Of a DNA stretch of 64,000 bases, positions 26,920 to 35,811 are shown in pieces. The translations under genes and the position numbers were made by a program. The stretch covers positions 62,001 through 126,000 of the forward strand of contig VGMY01000002.1 of NCBI GenBank assembly GCA_016866255.1, read 5' to 3'. The DNA is from Bacteroidota bacterium. Lineage in GTDB: Bacteria > Bacteroidota > Bacteroidia > Flavobacteriales_D > Crocinitomicaceae. Position 1 is the first letter of the stretch; every line of letters begins with the position of its first letter. A model generated the notes under the pieces. The model had not been told where the DNA came from and made no database searches. It saw nothing but the letters and a program-made list of their open reading frames with translations.

Positions 26920-27366
26920 TTATTCAGAGACCACTTCGAATTGGAACGTCTGTTTAACGCCTTTAAATAGGTTGGCCTCTGCACTGAAGGTTCCCAATTC
27001 GCGAATGGGCTCATCTTTGATTTTCAGCGATTTGCGATCGATGTCGAATCCTGCTTTGGTTAAGGCTTCGGCTAATTGTAGCGCGTTAATGGATCCGTAT
27101 ATTTTTCCATTTTCCCCAGCTTTTGTAGCTATTGACACCCTACTATTCGCCAAATTTTCTGCTACCGCCTGCGCTTTTTCTTGCAATTTAGCCTCTTTGT
27201 GCGCTCTTTGTCGTACCGCTTCAGCGTGCGCTTTTTTTGCAGCAGGGGTGGCTAAAACAGCGTAGCCTTGTGGGATTAAAAAGTTTCTACCGTACCCTGG
27301 CTTGACGGTTACTAGCTCGTGAGCATAACCCAATTTGTCAACGTTCTTAATTAATATTACTTCCAT
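26920..27366 (-). CDS. rplI: 50S ribosomal protein L9
   Basis: 148 residues, full length. The N-terminal domain starts MEVILIKNVDKLGYAHELVTVKPGYGRNFLIPQG, followed by the long helix rich in Ala, Lys and Glu and the C-terminal RNA-binding domain (GKIYGSINALQLAEAL). It is the last gene of the rpsF-rpsR-rplI operon. Confidence 0.97.
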   Translation of the reverse strand: MEVILIKNVDKLGYAHELVTVKPGYGRNFLIPQGYAVLATPAAKKAHAEAVRQRAHKEAKLQEKAQAVAENLANSRVSIATKAGENGKIYGSINALQLAEALTKAGFDIDRKSLKIKDEPIRELGTFSAEANLFKGVKQTFQFEVVSE

Positions 27367-27387
27367 GATAGTATTTTTTAATTGGGG

Positions 27388-27651
27388 TTATTTCAACATG
27401 TCGCCAACATATGGCATAAGTGCCAGATGGCGCGCACGCTTAATGGCTTTGTTTACCCTACCTTGGAATTTGGCAGAGGTTCCCGTAAGACGACGCGGAA
27501 GTATTTTTCCTTGCTCGTTGACCAACTTTAGTAAGTAGTTTGCGTCTTTATAATCTAAAAATTTAATTCCAGATTTTTTAAAACGGCAGTATTTCGATTT
27601 GGTAATCTCAATCGCTACCGGGTTCAAGTATCGAATATCGTTTGACATCAT
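27388..27651 (-). CDS. rpsR: 30S ribosomal protein S18
   Basis: 87-88 residues. It carries [38 protein letters not shown] and the [12 protein letters not shown]-terminus typical of S18. Two tandem ATGs (27651, 27648) are both plausible; longer in-frame starts overlap rpsF and lack homology. It is co-transcribed with rpsF. Confidence 0.96.
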   Translation of the reverse strand: MMSNDIRYLNPVAIEITKSKYCRFKKSGIKFLDYKDANYLLKLVNEQGKILPRRLTGTSAKFQGRVNKAIKRARHLALMPYVGDMLK

Positions 27652-27679
27652 GTTCTTTATAATTAATTGGGTTAATGGA

Positions 27680-28015
27680 TTAATTAGCAGCGAGTTTTGA
27701 ACGACGCTTTTCAGCATAAGCTACGTGGTCAGCGTCCATGCGTACTGTTAAAAAACGAAGCACGCGCTCATCGCGTTTCATCATTAATTCATATTCTGCA
27801 ATGACAGATCCAGCAGCTTCAAATTCAATTAAATGGTAAAATCCAGTGGATTTTTTCTGGATTGGATAAGCCATTTTGCGCAGACCCCAGTTTTCCGAAT
27901 GCTTGATCTTGGCACCCATGCCTTTGATATCGCCCTCGAACTTCTGCACTGCTTCCTTTGCCTGGTCCTCAGACAAAACGGGAGTTAAAATGAAAACAGT
28001 TTCGTAAGAATTCAT
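27680..28015 (-). CDS. rpsF: 30S ribosomal protein S6
   Basis: 111 residues. It opens with [21 protein letters not shown], and [17 protein letters not shown] and the [11 protein letters not shown] strand are standard S6. It partners S18 on the 30S platform, which fits the gene order. The -7 box for the operon is at 28050-28057. Confidence 0.97.
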   Translation of the reverse strand: MNSYETVFILTPVLSEDQAKEAVQKFEGDIKGMGAKIKHSENWGLRKMAYPIQKKSTGFYHLIEFEAAGSVIAEYELMMKRDERVLRFLTVRMDADHVAYAEKRRSKLAAN

Positions 28016-28049
28016 AAGGTTCCTAATTAATTAATAAAATTTAAGGGTG

Positions 28050-28057
28050 CAAAGATA
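28050..28057 (-). promoter_or_regulatory. -7 box of the rpsF-rpsR-rplI operon
   Basis: The minus strand reads TATCTTTG (exact consensus) with a 34-nt leader to the rpsF ATG. The longer leader, unlike several nearby genes, leaves room for autoregulation by S6:S18 as known in other bacteria; no S6:S18 motif was confirmed here. Confidence 0.6.
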
Positions 28058-28155
28058 CTCTTTTTTTCAACCTATCCCAACTTTACAACAGTATTTGATG
28101 GGTATTATGAACTTTTAGGGCTTTTTAAGTACCTTTCCAAACAAATTTTTCAGAC

Positions 28156-28830
28156 ATGCCCTATTTCAGCCAAGAATATTTGAATTTTTTCATGGAATTG
28201 GCATCAAATAACCATAAGGAATGGTTCGATAGAAACCGTTTCCGTTATGAAAATCACGTTAAGAAGCCGTTTTCTGCCTTCACCCAAGCGTTGATTGACC
28301 GGCTTTCGGAGAATTATCCGGTTTTCAACGAACTGTTGGCGAAAGACTGTATTTTTCGCATTAACCGCGATATTCGCTTCTCGAACGATAAAACTCCCTA
28401 CAAACTGATGTGTTCAGCAGTGATTGCACCCGGAGGTAAAAAAAGTACGGCTATTAACGGTATTTATTTTGAATTTTCGCCGGAACACCTCAGGGTTTAT
28501 GGCGGCGTTTATGAAATCGATAAAGAACAACTCCAAGAACTAAGGGAAGGCATCGCCGCACATGCTTCGGATTTTAAAAACCTCATAACCCAGCCCGAAT
28601 TTGTGGAATTTTTTGGTGAAATTAGAGGCGAAAAGAATAAAGTGCTTCCCGCAGATTTAAAGGATTTTGCCATCAAACAACCCTTGCTTTACAACAAACA
28701 ATTCTACTTCTTTACCACCTTTCCCACAGCACTTCTCTTAGGTGACCAGCTCCTTGAAACGTTGCTGAAGGCTTATGAAATCGGAAAGCCTGTGGAAACC
28801 TTTTTTAATCAATTCATTCATCGTAAATAA
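28156..28830 (+). CDS. DUF2461 family protein
   Basis: 224 residues. It has the family's NHKEWFDRNRFRYENHVKKPF start, the central RINRDIRFSNDKTPYKLMCSA block and YFEFSPEHLRVYGGVY. Proteins of this family (TIGR02453) are cytosolic and their biochemical role is not established. It is 2 nt upstream of the S9 peptidase gene, so they are probably co-transcribed. Confidence 0.85.
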   Translation: MPYFSQEYLNFFMELASNNHKEWFDRNRFRYENHVKKPFSAFTQALIDRLSENYPVFNELLAKDCIFRINRDIRFSNDKTPYKLMCSAVIAPGGKKSTAINGIYFEFSPEHLRVYGGVYEIDKEQLQELREGIAAHASDFKNLITQPEFVEFFGEIRGEKNKVLPADLKDFAIKQPLLYNKQFYFFTTFPTALLLGDQLLETLLKAYEIGKPVETFFNQFIHRK

Positions 28831-28832
28831 CC

Positions 28833-30953
28833 ATGCGTAGTTTTATCCTCCTCTTCATTTTTAGTGGTTCATGGGCAATTACAGCTCAGAAAAAAACTCT
28901 AACCGTTAACGAATCGGTGCTGAAACAGCGCGCCTTAAGTCCTCAGCGCACCGTTGGGTTTTCTTGGGTCAAGAACGCCTCCGAGTTCACCTTGCTTTCC
29001 TCGGATTATAAGTCCATACTTCGCTACACCTTCATGGATCAGGAAGAACGCGTTGCGTGTACCGTAGACGAAGTGAATAAACAGCTACCCGATGGTGCCA
29101 AAATTCAAAACCTGTATGGTTACGAATGGATTGCTAAAGATGAAATTTTAGTGAACAATGCTTCCGTTATTTTTACCTACAATGTGATCACGAAATCCCT
29201 TTCATTGAAGCATCAAGGCATGGAAAATTGGGAAAACGTCAATTATCACACACCCTCAGGTAAATGCGCTTACACCCTCGAGAATAATGTTTATATGAAT
29301 GGGAAGCCCATTACCAAAAACAAGGATAAAAACATCGTTTCGGGTCAGTCCATCGCCCGAAATGAGTTCGGTATTGAGAAGGGCTTATTTTGGTCGGATA
29401 AAGGCAATTTTTTAGCTTTCTATCAAAAAGATGAATCCGAGGTGGCAGATTATCCTTTACTCGATGTCACCACAACGCCTGGGTCCTTAATTTCCATCAA
29501 GTATCCCATGGCAGGACAGAAATCCGAAAAACCGAGGGTTGGAATTTACAACTTCAAAAACAAGAAAATAATTTACATAAAACCCAGTGGCAATTCCGAC
29601 GATTATCTTACCAATTTTGCCTTTACTCCCGACGAGAAGTATTGTTTAATTGCCGAGGTAAACCGAGGGCAAAACGAATATTGGTTAAATGCCTTCGATG
29701 TTATTACTGGGAAAAAGGTGAAAACTCTTTGGTATGAAAGCAATGGAAAATGGGTGGAGCCAGAGCATCCTGCTTATTTTTTAGGGGGCACTAACGATTT
29801 CCTTTGGTTGTCGGAAAAAGATGGATTTATGAATATATACCGCGTTAATTTTAGTGGCGCGGCTCTGAATGAAAAGCAAATCACCAAGCATTCCTTCGTC
29901 GTTAAGGACATTCTTGAGGTGGACCCTCTGAAGAAACTCATCTATTATGCCGCAACAGGGGATAATCCCTGTAATACTATGATTTATGGAACCGATTTTG
30001 AAGGAAATGCGCGTGCAATTACGAAGAATGACGGCGTACATCGCTTTGATTTATCCGATGATGGGCTTTACTACTACGACGGATTCTCCAGCTTGTCGAT
30101 TCCCAATCGTGAAATGATTTATACCACCAATGGAAAAATGGCTAAATTCATTAAAGAGTCCACCAATCCCTTGGACGATTACGCCCTGGGAATATCAGAA
30201 ATTGGATTTATTAAAGCGAAAGATGGTTCCGATTTATACTACCGAATGGTAAAACCGGCAGATTTTGATGCAACGCGGAAATATCCGGTTTTGGTATACG
30301 TCTATGGCGGACCACACGCGCAGATGGTAACGAACGGTTTTAATGCCGGCGCAAATTTGTGGATGAATTGGTTGGCAGCCCAAGGCTATTTGATTTTCAC
30401 CCTGGACAACCGCGGTTCGGCAGAGCGAGGATTTGCCTTCGAATCCCAAATTCACCGCCGTTTAGGGGACATTGAAATGGAAGACCAATTGAGCGGTGTG
30501 GAATTTCTGAAATCTTTACCCTACGTTGATGCAAAGCGTTTGGCCGTTCATGGTTGGTCCTTTGGGGGTTTTATGACCACATCGCTTATGTTACGCCATC
30601 CTGGCGTATTCAACGCGGGCGTTGCAGGTGGTCCCGTAACCGATTGGAAGTATTATGAGGTGATGTACGGCGAAAGGTACATGGATAGGCCAGACGAAAA
30701 TCAGGAAGGGTATCTAAAAAATGCGCTAACGAATTATACTCAAAATTTAAGTGGAAAATTATTGTTAATCCATGGTACTGTGGATGATGTCGTGGTGATG
30801 CAGCACAATTATTCTTTGATCAAAAAGTTTGTAGAAGACGGAAAACAAGTTGACTTTTTTGCTTACCCTATGCACAAGCACAACGTGATGGGTAAGGATC
30901 GAGCGCATTTGATGGAGAAGGTACTGACGTACGTTATCGAAAACAACCGTTAA
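28833..30953 (+). CDS. Dipeptidyl peptidase IV-like S9 family serine peptidase
   Basis: 706 residues. A signal peptide ends near AITAQ. The N-terminal two-thirds is a DPP-IV beta-propeller (about 60-470), and the C-terminal alpha/beta-hydrolase catalytic domain has GWSFGGFMT (nucleophile Ser), the acid in HGTVDDVVVMQ and the histidine in YPMHKHNVMG. It probably cleaves Xaa-Pro or related dipeptides from peptides in the periplasm. The propeller insertion YGGPHAQMVTNG and DNRGSAERGFAF are typical. It lies in an operon-like run with the DUF2461 gene and the next membrane protein. Confidence 0.92.
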   Translation: MRSFILLFIFSGSWAITAQKKTLTVNESVLKQRALSPQRTVGFSWVKNASEFTLLSSDYKSILRYTFMDQEERVACTVDEVNKQLPDGAKIQNLYGYEWIAKDEILVNNASVIFTYNVITKSLSLKHQGMENWENVNYHTPSGKCAYTLENNVYMNGKPITKNKDKNIVSGQSIARNEFGIEKGLFWSDKGNFLAFYQKDESEVADYPLLDVTTTPGSLISIKYPMAGQKSEKPRVGIYNFKNKKIIYIKPSGNSDDYLTNFAFTPDEKYCLIAEVNRGQNEYWLNAFDVITGKKVKTLWYESNGKWVEPEHPAYFLGGTNDFLWLSEKDGFMNIYRVNFSGAALNEKQITKHSFVVKDILEVDPLKKLIYYAATGDNPCNTMIYGTDFEGNARAITKNDGVHRFDLSDDGLYYYDGFSSLSIPNREMIYTTNGKMAKFIKESTNPLDDYALGISEIGFIKAKDGSDLYYRMVKPADFDATRKYPVLVYVYGGPHAQMVTNGFNAGANLWMNWLAAQGYLIFTLDNRGSAERGFAFESQIHRRLGDIEMEDQLSGVEFLKSLPYVDAKRLAVHGWSFGGFMTTSLMLRHPGVFNAGVAGGPVTDWKYYEVMYGERYMDRPDENQEGYLKNALTNYTQNLSGKLLLIHGTVDDVVVMQHNYSLIKKFVEDGKQVDFFAYPMHKHNVMGKDRAHLMEKVLTYVIENNR

Positions 30954-32354
30954 GTGATTTTATTGCGGACATTCTACGATTCGTATGTTAAATCGGTAGG
31001 TTTCTGGATTTTTATTTTTTTTCTGATTCACCTCCTCGGAATTTGGCACCCTCCACTTGAAGCAGCGCACAGTTGGCGGCAAGCAACAGGCCTGATGGTT
31101 GCCCGAAATTATTTTGAGGGCAATACTTCGTTTTGCTTCCCGATGGTAGACGAAACCAACGGTGGCTCGGGAGTTATCGGTATGGAATTTCCGATCTTGT
31201 ATTTCATTCAAGGAGAGTTAGCGCATTTCTTTGGGTTTCACCCTTGGTTGGGGCGTTTCATCAATGTATTGCTTTCTACCTTGGGCCTTGCTTACTTCTA
31301 TGCCTTAATCGTCCGATTTTCCGGTGAAAGGATCGCCTTCTACGCAACCTTGCTTTTAGGGGTTTCTTGCTACTTTATGTACAGCCGAAAAGTGATGTCA
31401 GACACTGCGGCTCTTGCGGTTTACATTATGGGATTATTTTATTTTTTTGAGGCATTAAGGTTTGGCCGATGGAAGGACGTGGTGCTTTGCTTTGGGTTGT
31501 TGTCCCTCGGATTGCTTTTGAAGATTTCGGTTTTGCCCTTGTCGACCACGGTGGTTTTTGCTTATTTATATTTTCGTGATAAACCCAAAAAAACCTGGGT
31601 TTTGACGCTACCCCTGATTTCGGTGTTACCGGCTTTTATTTGGTATTTCATTTGGAATCCCTTTTTGGCGAAAAGATACGGGAATTGGTATAATCTCGGC
31701 GGAAATTTTTCGGATGGAGTCCGTCTTTTTTTTGAACAACCTTTCGCCTTATTGAGACACCTAATTTTCCATCCTTTCTTCAGTTACCTCGCATTTGGAT
31801 TAATATTGTTCGCGCTATATCGAGCATTTAGGAAGCAACCCGATCTTTCCGTCAGAGTTGCTGCACCCTTTTTTTTCTTACTATTTATGGCTTACGCCTT
31901 GAAATCCGGCGAAATATTCCTAACTCATGAATACTACATTTTACCCTTAGTTCCGGTGCTTGCCATTCTCGGCGCTTACGCACTGAAAGAGTTTGGAAAG
32001 TACGCATGGATACTGTTATCTCTGATCGCCCTAGAATCCATTGCGAATCAGTCCCATGACTTTCGCTACAACACCAAAGAGGCCTACAAACTGCAACTTG
32101 AGCCGATTGCGCAAAAGCATATTCCTAACAATGCCTTGGTGGCCATAAATGGAAACAGCAATCCTTTAGAACTATATTTTTTAGGCAGAAAAGGTTGGAA
32201 TTTAAGCAGCGAGGTCATGTGTGATGTACAATTCATCCATAAGTTGAAAACATTAGGCTGTCGCTACTTGATACTTAATCGACATGCCATCCCAAGCGAA
32301 TTTGAAGGTTTATGCATCTTTCAAAACCAGCATTACGCCATTTATAAACTTTAA
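30954..32354 (+). CDS. GT39/ArnT-like polytopic glycosyltransferase
   Basis: 466 residues and about 10-11 transmembrane helices. After the first helix, HPPLEAAHSWRQATGLMVARNYFEG has the acidic loop position seen in ArnT/PMT-like GT-C enzymes, and the long second half is hydrophobic with a C-terminal soluble stretch. It would use a lipid-linked sugar donor; the acceptor is unknown. The start is GTG at 30954, adjacent to the TAA of the peptidase gene, which supports co-translation. Confidence 0.72.
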   Translation: MILLRTFYDSYVKSVGFWIFIFFLIHLLGIWHPPLEAAHSWRQATGLMVARNYFEGNTSFCFPMVDETNGGSGVIGMEFPILYFIQGELAHFFGFHPWLGRFINVLLSTLGLAYFYALIVRFSGERIAFYATLLLGVSCYFMYSRKVMSDTAALAVYIMGLFYFFEALRFGRWKDVVLCFGLLSLGLLLKISVLPLSTTVVFAYLYFRDKPKKTWVLTLPLISVLPAFIWYFIWNPFLAKRYGNWYNLGGNFSDGVRLFFEQPFALLRHLIFHPFFSYLAFGLILFALYRAFRKQPDLSVRVAAPFFFLLFMAYALKSGEIFLTHEYYILPLVPVLAILGAYALKEFGKYAWILLSLIALESIANQSHDFRYNTKEAYKLQLEPIAQKHIPNNALVAINGNSNPLELYFLGRKGWNLSSEVMCDVQFIHKLKTLGCRYLILNRHAIPSEFEGLCIFQNQHYAIYKL

Positions 32355-32400
32355 TCGAAATGGTTTCACTAAGTTTGTTTGTACATTAACACAAAACTTT

Positions 32401-32958
32401 ATGTCGTTGAAATTATTGATTAGTGGTATATTTTTTGGATTTTCGTTCGGAGCTGTAAGCCAAAAATCGCATTTTGTGGGCGAATATGCCGAGGGAGGCA
32501 TAATCTATTATGTATATCAAGATTCTTCAGGTCATGAACATGGATTGGTAGTTTCATTGAAGAATGTGGGCCGAGAAGCCATTTGGGGACCCAAGGATTT
32601 AGAGGTTCAGAATTGTACCAGTACCTGGAACGGTCAGTCCAATACCGAGGCTATTTTGATGGCAACCAAAGACACAACAACAGCAGCTGGATTATGCAAT
32701 GGGTATTTAAGTGAGGGTTATGATGATTGGTACCTTCCGGCTATCTTTGAATTATCAATCATTAATACGCACTTGTTTGCCGTCGAAAAAGCATTAGCCG
32801 ACATAGACGGAGCCGACAGTATTGAAATGAATTTATATTGGTCTTCTACGCAATCCAACGCAGCCTCGGCTTGGTTTTACAGTTTTTTCGATTTCAAACC
32901 GACGAATTACTTCGACAAAACAAGCAGAACCTTAGTGCGCGCTGTTCGGTCCTTTTAA
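32401..32958 (+). CDS. Secreted DUF1566-like domain protein
   Basis: 185 residues. A signal peptide (MSLKLLISGIFFGFSFGAVSQ) leads to HFVGEYAEGGIIYYVYQDSSGHEHGLVV, then YDDWYLPAIFELSIINTHL, YWSSTQSNAASAWFYSF and a final RTLVRAVRSF. This is the pattern of the Lcl/DUF1566 C-type-lectin-like family, often found at the ends of Bacteroidota surface proteins. Ligand unknown. The reading frame is also open upstream of ATG 32401 inside the preceding gene; the signal peptide fixes this start. Confidence 0.82.
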   Translation: MSLKLLISGIFFGFSFGAVSQKSHFVGEYAEGGIIYYVYQDSSGHEHGLVVSLKNVGREAIWGPKDLEVQNCTSTWNGQSNTEAILMATKDTTTAAGLCNGYLSEGYDDWYLPAIFELSIINTHLFAVEKALADIDGADSIEMNLYWSSTQSNAASAWFYSFFDFKPTNYFDKTSRTLVRAVRSF

Positions 32959-32970
32959 CGAGGAAAATTT

Positions 32971-33516
32971 TCAGGCACTGCAGGCCTGTAAAAGATCAAA
33001 AATGGCGATTAGGACAAAAGTTGGAATGGCAGGGTGCTTGATTTTAAGGGCTAGCAGAGTCGTTGAAATTATGGCAAATGCGTAAAGCGGTAGTAAGGCA
33101 TTGAGAAACCCCAGAACTAAATTAAAAACAATGGTAAGGCTTCTAATGGGAATTTTGTGGCTAAGTTCCTTCCAACCTATGGTGCATGGAATAAGAACGA
33201 GTAACCATGCCATTTCAATAATACCTATTGCATCAAAGTACGATCCTTTACATAAGGTATCGTAAGCAGCTTCGTCCATGAAAAAAGTGTAGGTCAACGG
33301 GTTACGCAAACATCGAAGTACCGCTAAAAATAACAGCGGAAGATAGTTCAGGTAAATGTTTTTATAAGCAATTAGCTGAAAAATAATCACGATGAGCAGC
33401 AGAAAGCTGAACAAGGGGTATGGAACAATCCAGCTACCGACTTCGAGGTAATAGCTTAGCGTAAATGCAAGCGCTACCAAAAAACCGGTTAAGGCAATTT
33501 TTACAGATTTTTCCAT
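32971..33516 (-). CDS. Hypothetical membrane protein
   Basis: 181 residues, five or six hydrophobic helices and few charged residues. No conserved signature is recognised. The start codon directly follows the stop of map with no gap, so it is presumably translated from the same message. The short C-terminus (IFDLLQACSA) is cytoplasmic or at the membrane edge by simple topology rules. Confidence 0.65.
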   Translation of the reverse strand: MEKSVKIALTGFLVALAFTLSYYLEVGSWIVPYPLFSFLLLIVIIFQLIAYKNIYLNYLPLLFLAVLRCLRNPLTYTFFMDEAAYDTLCKGSYFDAIGIIEMAWLLVLIPCTIGWKELSHKIPIRSLTIVFNLVLGFLNALLPLYAFAIISTTLLALKIKHPAIPTFVLIAIFDLLQACSA

Positions 33517-34308
33517 CTATAATTTTAGGGCCTCGTAAATATATTCGAACGAGGACAGGATTTCAGCCTTTCCGTCAACCACGGCTACATCGTGTTCGAA
33601 ATGGGCGCTAGGCAGGCCGTCCTCTGTAACGATGGTCCATTCGTCCGATAAAGTTTTTACCTTCCAGGTTCCCATATTAATCATCGGTTCTATTGCGATG
33701 GTGAGTCCGTTTTGTATTCGTTTACCTTGACCCCTTCTCCCGTAATTAGGGACTTGGGGTTCTTCGTGCAATTTAGTCCCTAGGCCATGGCCTACCAGAT
33801 CCCTGACTATGCCAAAACCGTTAGCTTCAGCATGCCGTTGAATGGCATAGCCAATGTCCTCGATGCGATTGGAAGTAGTACATGCCTCAATACCTAAATA
33901 CAAGCATTCTTTTGTGACTTTACATAATTTTTTCTTTTCAGGGCTCACTTCACCCACTTCAAAAGTGTACGCATGATCGCCGTAATAGCCCTTGTAGATG
34001 GCCCCGCAATCCACTGAAACTAGATCCCCCTCTTGGATCGGGCGTTTGGTCGGTAGCCCGTGAACAACCTGTTCGTTGATTGAAATCAGCAAAGTGCTCG
34101 GACACCCGTACAGGCCTTTAAACCCCGGAATCGCTTTTTGCTGTCGTATGTAGTTTTCCGCCATTTGATCTAATGAAGCGGGAGTAACCCCAGGTTGAAG
34201 GTGTTTGGCTACCAGCCCCAGGGTTCGGCTTACCACCAGGGCGGCTTCACGCATTATCGCAATTTCCTCGGCAGTTTTATATACAATGCCTTCACCAAAA
34301 ATTCCCAT
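33517..34308 (-). CDS. map: Methionine aminopeptidase, type I
   Basis: 263 residues. The metal-site residues lie in VDCGAIYKGYYGDHAYTFEV (two Asp), GHGLGTKLHEEPQVPN (His, Glu-proximal) and the terminal acidic pair (IEPMINMG and EHDVAVVDG). It removes the initiator Met from nascent proteins. ATG 34308 is selected because the -7 box at 34315-34322 lies in front of it; an in-frame TTG at 34317 overlaps that box. Confidence 0.95.
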   Translation of the reverse strand: MGIFGEGIVYKTAEEIAIMREAALVVSRTLGLVAKHLQPGVTPASLDQMAENYIRQQKAIPGFKGLYGCPSTLLISINEQVVHGLPTKRPIQEGDLVSVDCGAIYKGYYGDHAYTFEVGEVSPEKKKLCKVTKECLYLGIEACTTSNRIEDIGYAIQRHAEANGFGIVRDLVGHGLGTKLHEEPQVPNYGRRGQGKRIQNGLTIAIEPMINMGTWKVKTLSDEWTIVTEDGLPSAHFEHDVAVVDGKAEILSSFEYIYEALKL

Positions 34309-34314
34309 AGCTTG

Positions 34315-34322
34315 CAAAAGTA
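34315..34322 (-). promoter_or_regulatory. -7 box directly before map
   Basis: The minus strand reads TACTTTTG, then 6 nt, then ATG. This predicts a transcript with no or almost no leader. Confidence 0.6.
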
Positions 34323-34333
34323 AAGAATCCCCG

Positions 34334-35377
34334 TTAATTCAACACCCTTGTTAGCCAATTCAAGGTGTTTCGGTTATCCGCAAAGTCATTCAGATTCGGT
34401 TTCTGCGCGCTGCCGAAAGGGGAATAATCTTTTCCAATAATGCATTGAATTTGGTCTTCGTGATTTTTTAAATAGGTGTCTACTTCAGAGCGATCTGTAT
34501 AAGTGTGAAAGTAGAGCATAGCCAGTGGAGGATGCAACTCCGAGCTTTCTTTTAATAATATAAATCCATTATCCAGCAAGGATTGCTGACTTAGCAGAAA
34601 TATGGCCCGATGGTATTCGTAGTTGTTCCCATATTTTTTATTTTGCAGAACGTCTTCGAAAGGTAAAATAGACCGAAAAAATCCTTCCATCGAATAATCT
34701 TTAGGAACTACGAGGTGAGTCACATTTCTGCAACCGCGACCAAAATAAAGAAAAATGTCCTTTCCAAGGTCTTCTAAATCCTGATCCGATTCGTTTCCGG
34801 TAAGTACAGCTATCGAAGTGCGGTTTCCTCGAAGCAAGTGTGGAACCTCCTTAAAAAAAGACCTAAAATGGAGAAGCGCCGTATTGGTTCCTGTACCGAT
34901 AATTGCATCATATTCGGTCAATTTCAGGGGGTTTAAATCGACAATATTTTCGAAATCGCGGTTCAGTTCACGGAGTGCTTTTACAAGTATTGGCAACAAG
35001 CGATTGTCGTCAGAACTCATTTTGATTTTTAAACGGCAACCCATCATCAGTCCGCATAAGAAATCGTGGAACCCTACCAACGGAACGTTACCTGCCAAGA
35101 TTAAACCAAGCCCTTTTCTGAACTTATAGAAAGGCTGCCCTTCGATAAATCGGGTAAGTTTTACTTCTGTCAACCATGCGCTGGCTTCGAAGAAGGCGCA
35201 TCGAACGTTGCTTTCGTTGAACCAACCGTTCTTGGCTACTTCCGTTCGTACGGTTTCCTCCAGTTGCTCAGCAATTTGTTGGGAAAAGTGCCGGCTATGT
35301 ATGGATTTGCCTTGGCCAACTTGGGCCATTATTTCTCCCAAGGCAACGAGATTCCTTACTAATTCTGCACGCTCCAT
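34334..35377 (-). CDS. Acyl-CoA reductase (LuxC family)
   Basis: 347 residues. It belongs to the LuxC/acyl-CoA reductase family, an aldehyde-dehydrogenase-like fold: GLGLILAGNVPLVGFHDFLCGLMMG binding loop, IIGTGTNTALLHFRSFF, and FGRGCRNVTHLVVP, where the cysteine is at the expected nucleophile position. It reduces fatty acyl-CoA to an aldehyde. No luxA, luxB, luxD or luxE is present, so this is not a bioluminescence gene; a role in lipid or pigment metabolism is inferred. Divergent to the ferredoxin gene. Confidence 0.85.
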   Translation of the reverse strand: MERAELVRNLVALGEIMAQVGQGKSIHSRHFSQQIAEQLEETVRTEVAKNGWFNESNVRCAFFEASAWLTEVKLTRFIEGQPFYKFRKGLGLILAGNVPLVGFHDFLCGLMMGCRLKIKMSSDDNRLLPILVKALRELNRDFENIVDLNPLKLTEYDAIIGTGTNTALLHFRSFFKEVPHLLRGNRTSIAVLTGNESDQDLEDLGKDIFLYFGRGCRNVTHLVVPKDYSMEGFFRSILPFEDVLQNKKYGNNYEYHRAIFLLSQQSLLDNGFILLKESSELHPPLAMLYFHTYTDRSEVDTYLKNHEDQIQCIIGKDYSPFGSAQKPNLNDFADNRNTLNWLTRVLN

Positions 35378-35381
35378 GCAA

Positions 35382-35389
35382 CAAAAGTA
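35382..35389 (-). promoter_or_regulatory. -7 box directly before the acyl-CoA reductase gene
   Basis: The minus strand reads TACTTTTG followed by 4 nt and ATG 35377. It excludes the longer in-frame start at 35395, which would lie upstream of the promoter. Confidence 0.6.
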
Positions 35390-35463
35390 GAGCAAAGATT
35401 GTTACCTAAGTGTTTTCAATATTTGATTTACCTGCATTATCTTTACCTAAACTTTGGAATGTT

Positions 35464-35811
35464 ATGGCAATTATGATAACCGATGAGTGCATTAATTGTG
35501 GCGCCTGTGAGCCTGAGTGTCCAAATAATGCTATTTACGAAGGAGGAGCCGAGTGGAAATACCAAGACGGAACGTCACTCATTGGCGATGTGACTGCACC
35601 CAACGGTTCATGGATCGATGCAAGTGCGGCTCAAGCTCCCGTAAGTATGGATGTCTATTACATTACCCACAATAAATGTACTGAATGTGTAGGCTTTCAC
35701 GACGAACCTCAGTGTGCTGCGGTGTGTCCGGTAGATTGTTGTGTGGATGATCCAAACTACCGTGAATCGAATGAGCAATTGTTGGCTAAAAAAGCTTTTT
35801 TACACCTGTAA
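35464..35811 (+). CDS. Dicluster [4Fe-4S] ferredoxin
   Basis: 115 residues. The first cluster is [12 protein letters not shown] (C9, C12, C15, C19). The second is [18 protein letters not shown] (C72, C75, C84, C88), with the extra residues between its second and third Cys typical of the YfhL/FdxA-like family. It is a small electron carrier. It diverges from the LuxC-type reductase gene, a neighbourhood that may be functional but is not proof of a partner. A near-consensus -7 box (TATCTTTA) lies at 35438-35445. Confidence 0.9.
   Translation: MAIMITDECINCGACEPECPNNAIYEGGAEWKYQDGTSLIGDVTAPNGSWIDASAAQAPVSMDVYYITHNKCTECVGFHDEPQCAAVCPVDCCVDDPNYRESNEQLLAKKAFLHL

Noticed and set aside
34315-34317. 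TTG start of map at 34317
   Set aside because: It overlaps the TACTTTTG promoter box; ATG 34308 has the usual family start.
34334-35377. Bioluminescence (lux) operon
   Set aside because: Only a LuxC-type reductase is present; luciferase subunits and acyl-transferase genes are missing, and LuxC homologues are common in non-luminous Bacteroidota.
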